Assembly (NCBI GenBank): GCA_021775385.1
Contig: JAJFHW010000116.1
Span: 1 to 6,074 of the forward strand
Source of the DNA: Hyphomicrobiales bacterium
GTDB lineage: Bacteria; Pseudomonadota; Alphaproteobacteria; Rhizobiales; HXMU1428-3
DNA: 6,074 nt
Direction: 5' to 3'
The notes under the pieces were generated by a model, which saw only the letters and a list, made by a program, of their open reading frames with translations, ran no database searches and was not told where the DNA came from. Below, one piece after another: positions 5,039-6,074 of the stretch. The translations under genes were made by a program, and so were the position numbers. The number at the start of each line of letters is the position of its first letter. Position 1 is the first letter of the stretch.

Positions 5039-6074
5039 TTAGTCCATAGTCGGAATAACAAACTCGGCACCTTCTTTGATACCAGATGGCCAACGTGACG
5101 TAACAGTTTTTGTTCTTGTGTAGAAACGGAAAGCGTCCGGGCCATGTTGGTTCAAATCACCAAATCCAGATTTTTTCCACCCGCCAAATGTGTAATAAGC
5201 AAGCGGAACTGGAATAGGAACATTGACACCAACCATGCCAACATTAATGCGTGACGCAAAATCACGGGCCGTGTCACCATCTCGAGTATAGATAGAAACA
5301 CCATTGCCAAATTCATTTTCCATCGGAAGGCGAATGCCATCTTCATAGGTTTGGGCTCGCATAACGTTGAGTACGGGCCCAAAAATTTCTTCTTTATAAA
5401 TGTCCATGTCAGTGGTGACATTGTCAAAGAGACAACCACCAATGAAATTGCCATTCTCATATCCCTGCATACTAAAGTCCCGGCCATCGACAACCAAATC
5501 AGCACCTTGTTCAACACCCGAGTTAACAAGACCAAGCACACGATCACGTGCAGCTTTAGTTATGAGTGGGCCAAAATCAGCATCATCACCATCTGTGTAA
5601 GGGGCAATTTTTAGTGCTTCCACACGAGGTTTTAATTTAGCAATTAGTTCATCACCTGTTTTCTCACCAACAGCCACAGCAACAGAAATCGCCATGCAGC
5701 GCTCACCAGCAGCCCCATAGCCAGCACCAATAAGGGCATCAGCAGCCTGGTCAAGGTCAGCATCAGGCATGATGATCATATGGTTTTTCGCGCTACCAAA
5801 ACATTGTACACGTTTGCCATTGGCGCAGCCTCTTGTATAAATATATTCAGCAATAGGTGTAGAGCCCACGAAACCAATTGCAGAAATATCTTGATGATCA
5901 AGAATTGCATCAACAACTTCTTTATCACCGTTGACAACATTTAAAATGCCTTCTGGTAATCCGGCCTCAAGCATCAGCTCGCCTAGCATAATCGGAACTG
6001 TTGGGTTGCGCTCAGATGGCTTAAGTATAAACGCATTACCAGCAGCAATAGCTGGACAGAATTTCCACATCGGG
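5039..6074 (-). CDS. mmsA: CoA-acylating methylmalonate-semialdehyde dehydrogenase, 5' end outside window
   Basis: This is the C-terminal two thirds (344 codons) of an aldehyde dehydrogenase that turns methylmalonate semialdehyde, CoA and NAD+ into propionyl-CoA, CO2 and NADH. The frame runs off the right edge; the ATG at 6070 is internal (the family reads PMW..P.AIA.GN here), and by comparison with the roughly 500-residue family about 160 residues are missing. Counting from that Met, the NAD-binding LKPSERNP is at 16-23, FVGSTPIAEYIY at 67-78, GSAKNHMIIMPDADLD at 92-107, and catalytic Cys125 in GAAGERCMA. The GSAKNH segment lacks the Glu used as general base in hydrolytic aldehyde dehydrogenases, as expected for the CoA-dependent class. 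EIFGPVL and the C-terminal FYTRTKTVTSRW are also family marks. It catalyses the last step of the pathway but lies first in the visible operon. The gene iolA encodes the same family, but the neighbours here indicate valine, not inositol. Confidence 0.95.
   Translation of the reverse strand, partial: PMWKFCPAIAAGNAFILKPSERNPTVPIMLGELMLEAGLPEGILNVVNGDKEVVDAILDHQDISAIGFVGSTPIAEYIYTRGCANGKRVQCFGSAKNHMIIMPDADLDQAADALIGAGYGAAGERCMAISVAVAVGEKTGDELIAKLKPRVEALKIAPYTDGDDADFGPLITKAARDRVLGLVNSGVEQGADLVVDGRDFSMQGYENGNFIGGCLFDNVTTDMDIYKEEIFGPVLNVMRAQTYEDGIRLPMENEFGNGVSIYTRDGDTARDFASRINVGMVGVNVPIPVPLAYYTFGGWKKSGFGDLNQHGPDAFRFYTRTKTVTSRWPSGIKEGAEFVIPTMD

Noticed and set aside
6068..6070. The ATG at 6070 as the real start of mmsA.
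   Set aside because: The family motif continues upstream (Pro before Met-Trp) and about 160 conserved N-terminal residues would be missing; the gene is simply cut by the window edge.

Overview
The window looks like chromosomal DNA of an alphaproteobacterium, probably marine and moderately AT-rich. This rests on the alphaproteobacterial style of the MmsA protein (the region around its catalytic cysteine and its C-terminus), on the branched-chain amino acid catabolism cluster, and on a Gram-negative outer-membrane beta-barrel ending in phenylalanine. The genus cannot be named from the sequence alone.

Layout. Bases 1-369 (+) are the 3' end of a porin-like gene, closed by a very strong intrinsic terminator at 395-437. 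Bases 370-954 hold no convincing gene. They carry the terminator, a diverged 16-bp tandem repeat, a 13-bp direct repeat and a 61-bp imperfect inverted repeat that may end the operon coming from the other side. Bases 955-6074 (-) are five codirectional, tightly packed genes, read right to left: mmsA (5' end off the window), isobutyryl-CoA dehydrogenase, 3-hydroxyisobutyryl-CoA hydrolase, mmsB and enoyl-CoA hydratase.

Function. The five proteins cover every step of the distal valine pathway. The dehydrogenase makes methacrylyl-CoA from isobutyryl-CoA, the hydratase makes 3-hydroxyisobutyryl-CoA, the hydrolase frees 3-hydroxyisobutyrate, MmsB oxidises this to methylmalonate semialdehyde, and MmsA makes propionyl-CoA. 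The pathway is well known. The promoter and any regulator must lie to the right of the window.

No previously undescribed system was found. The points most worth a second look are non-coding or at gene edges: a 15-bp tandem repeat that has copied the start codon of the hydrolase gene several times, always keeping an ATGA junction with the upstream gene; a 12-bp perfect inverted repeat in the only long intercistronic gap of the operon, after mmsA; and the possibly decayed region between the porin and the operon.
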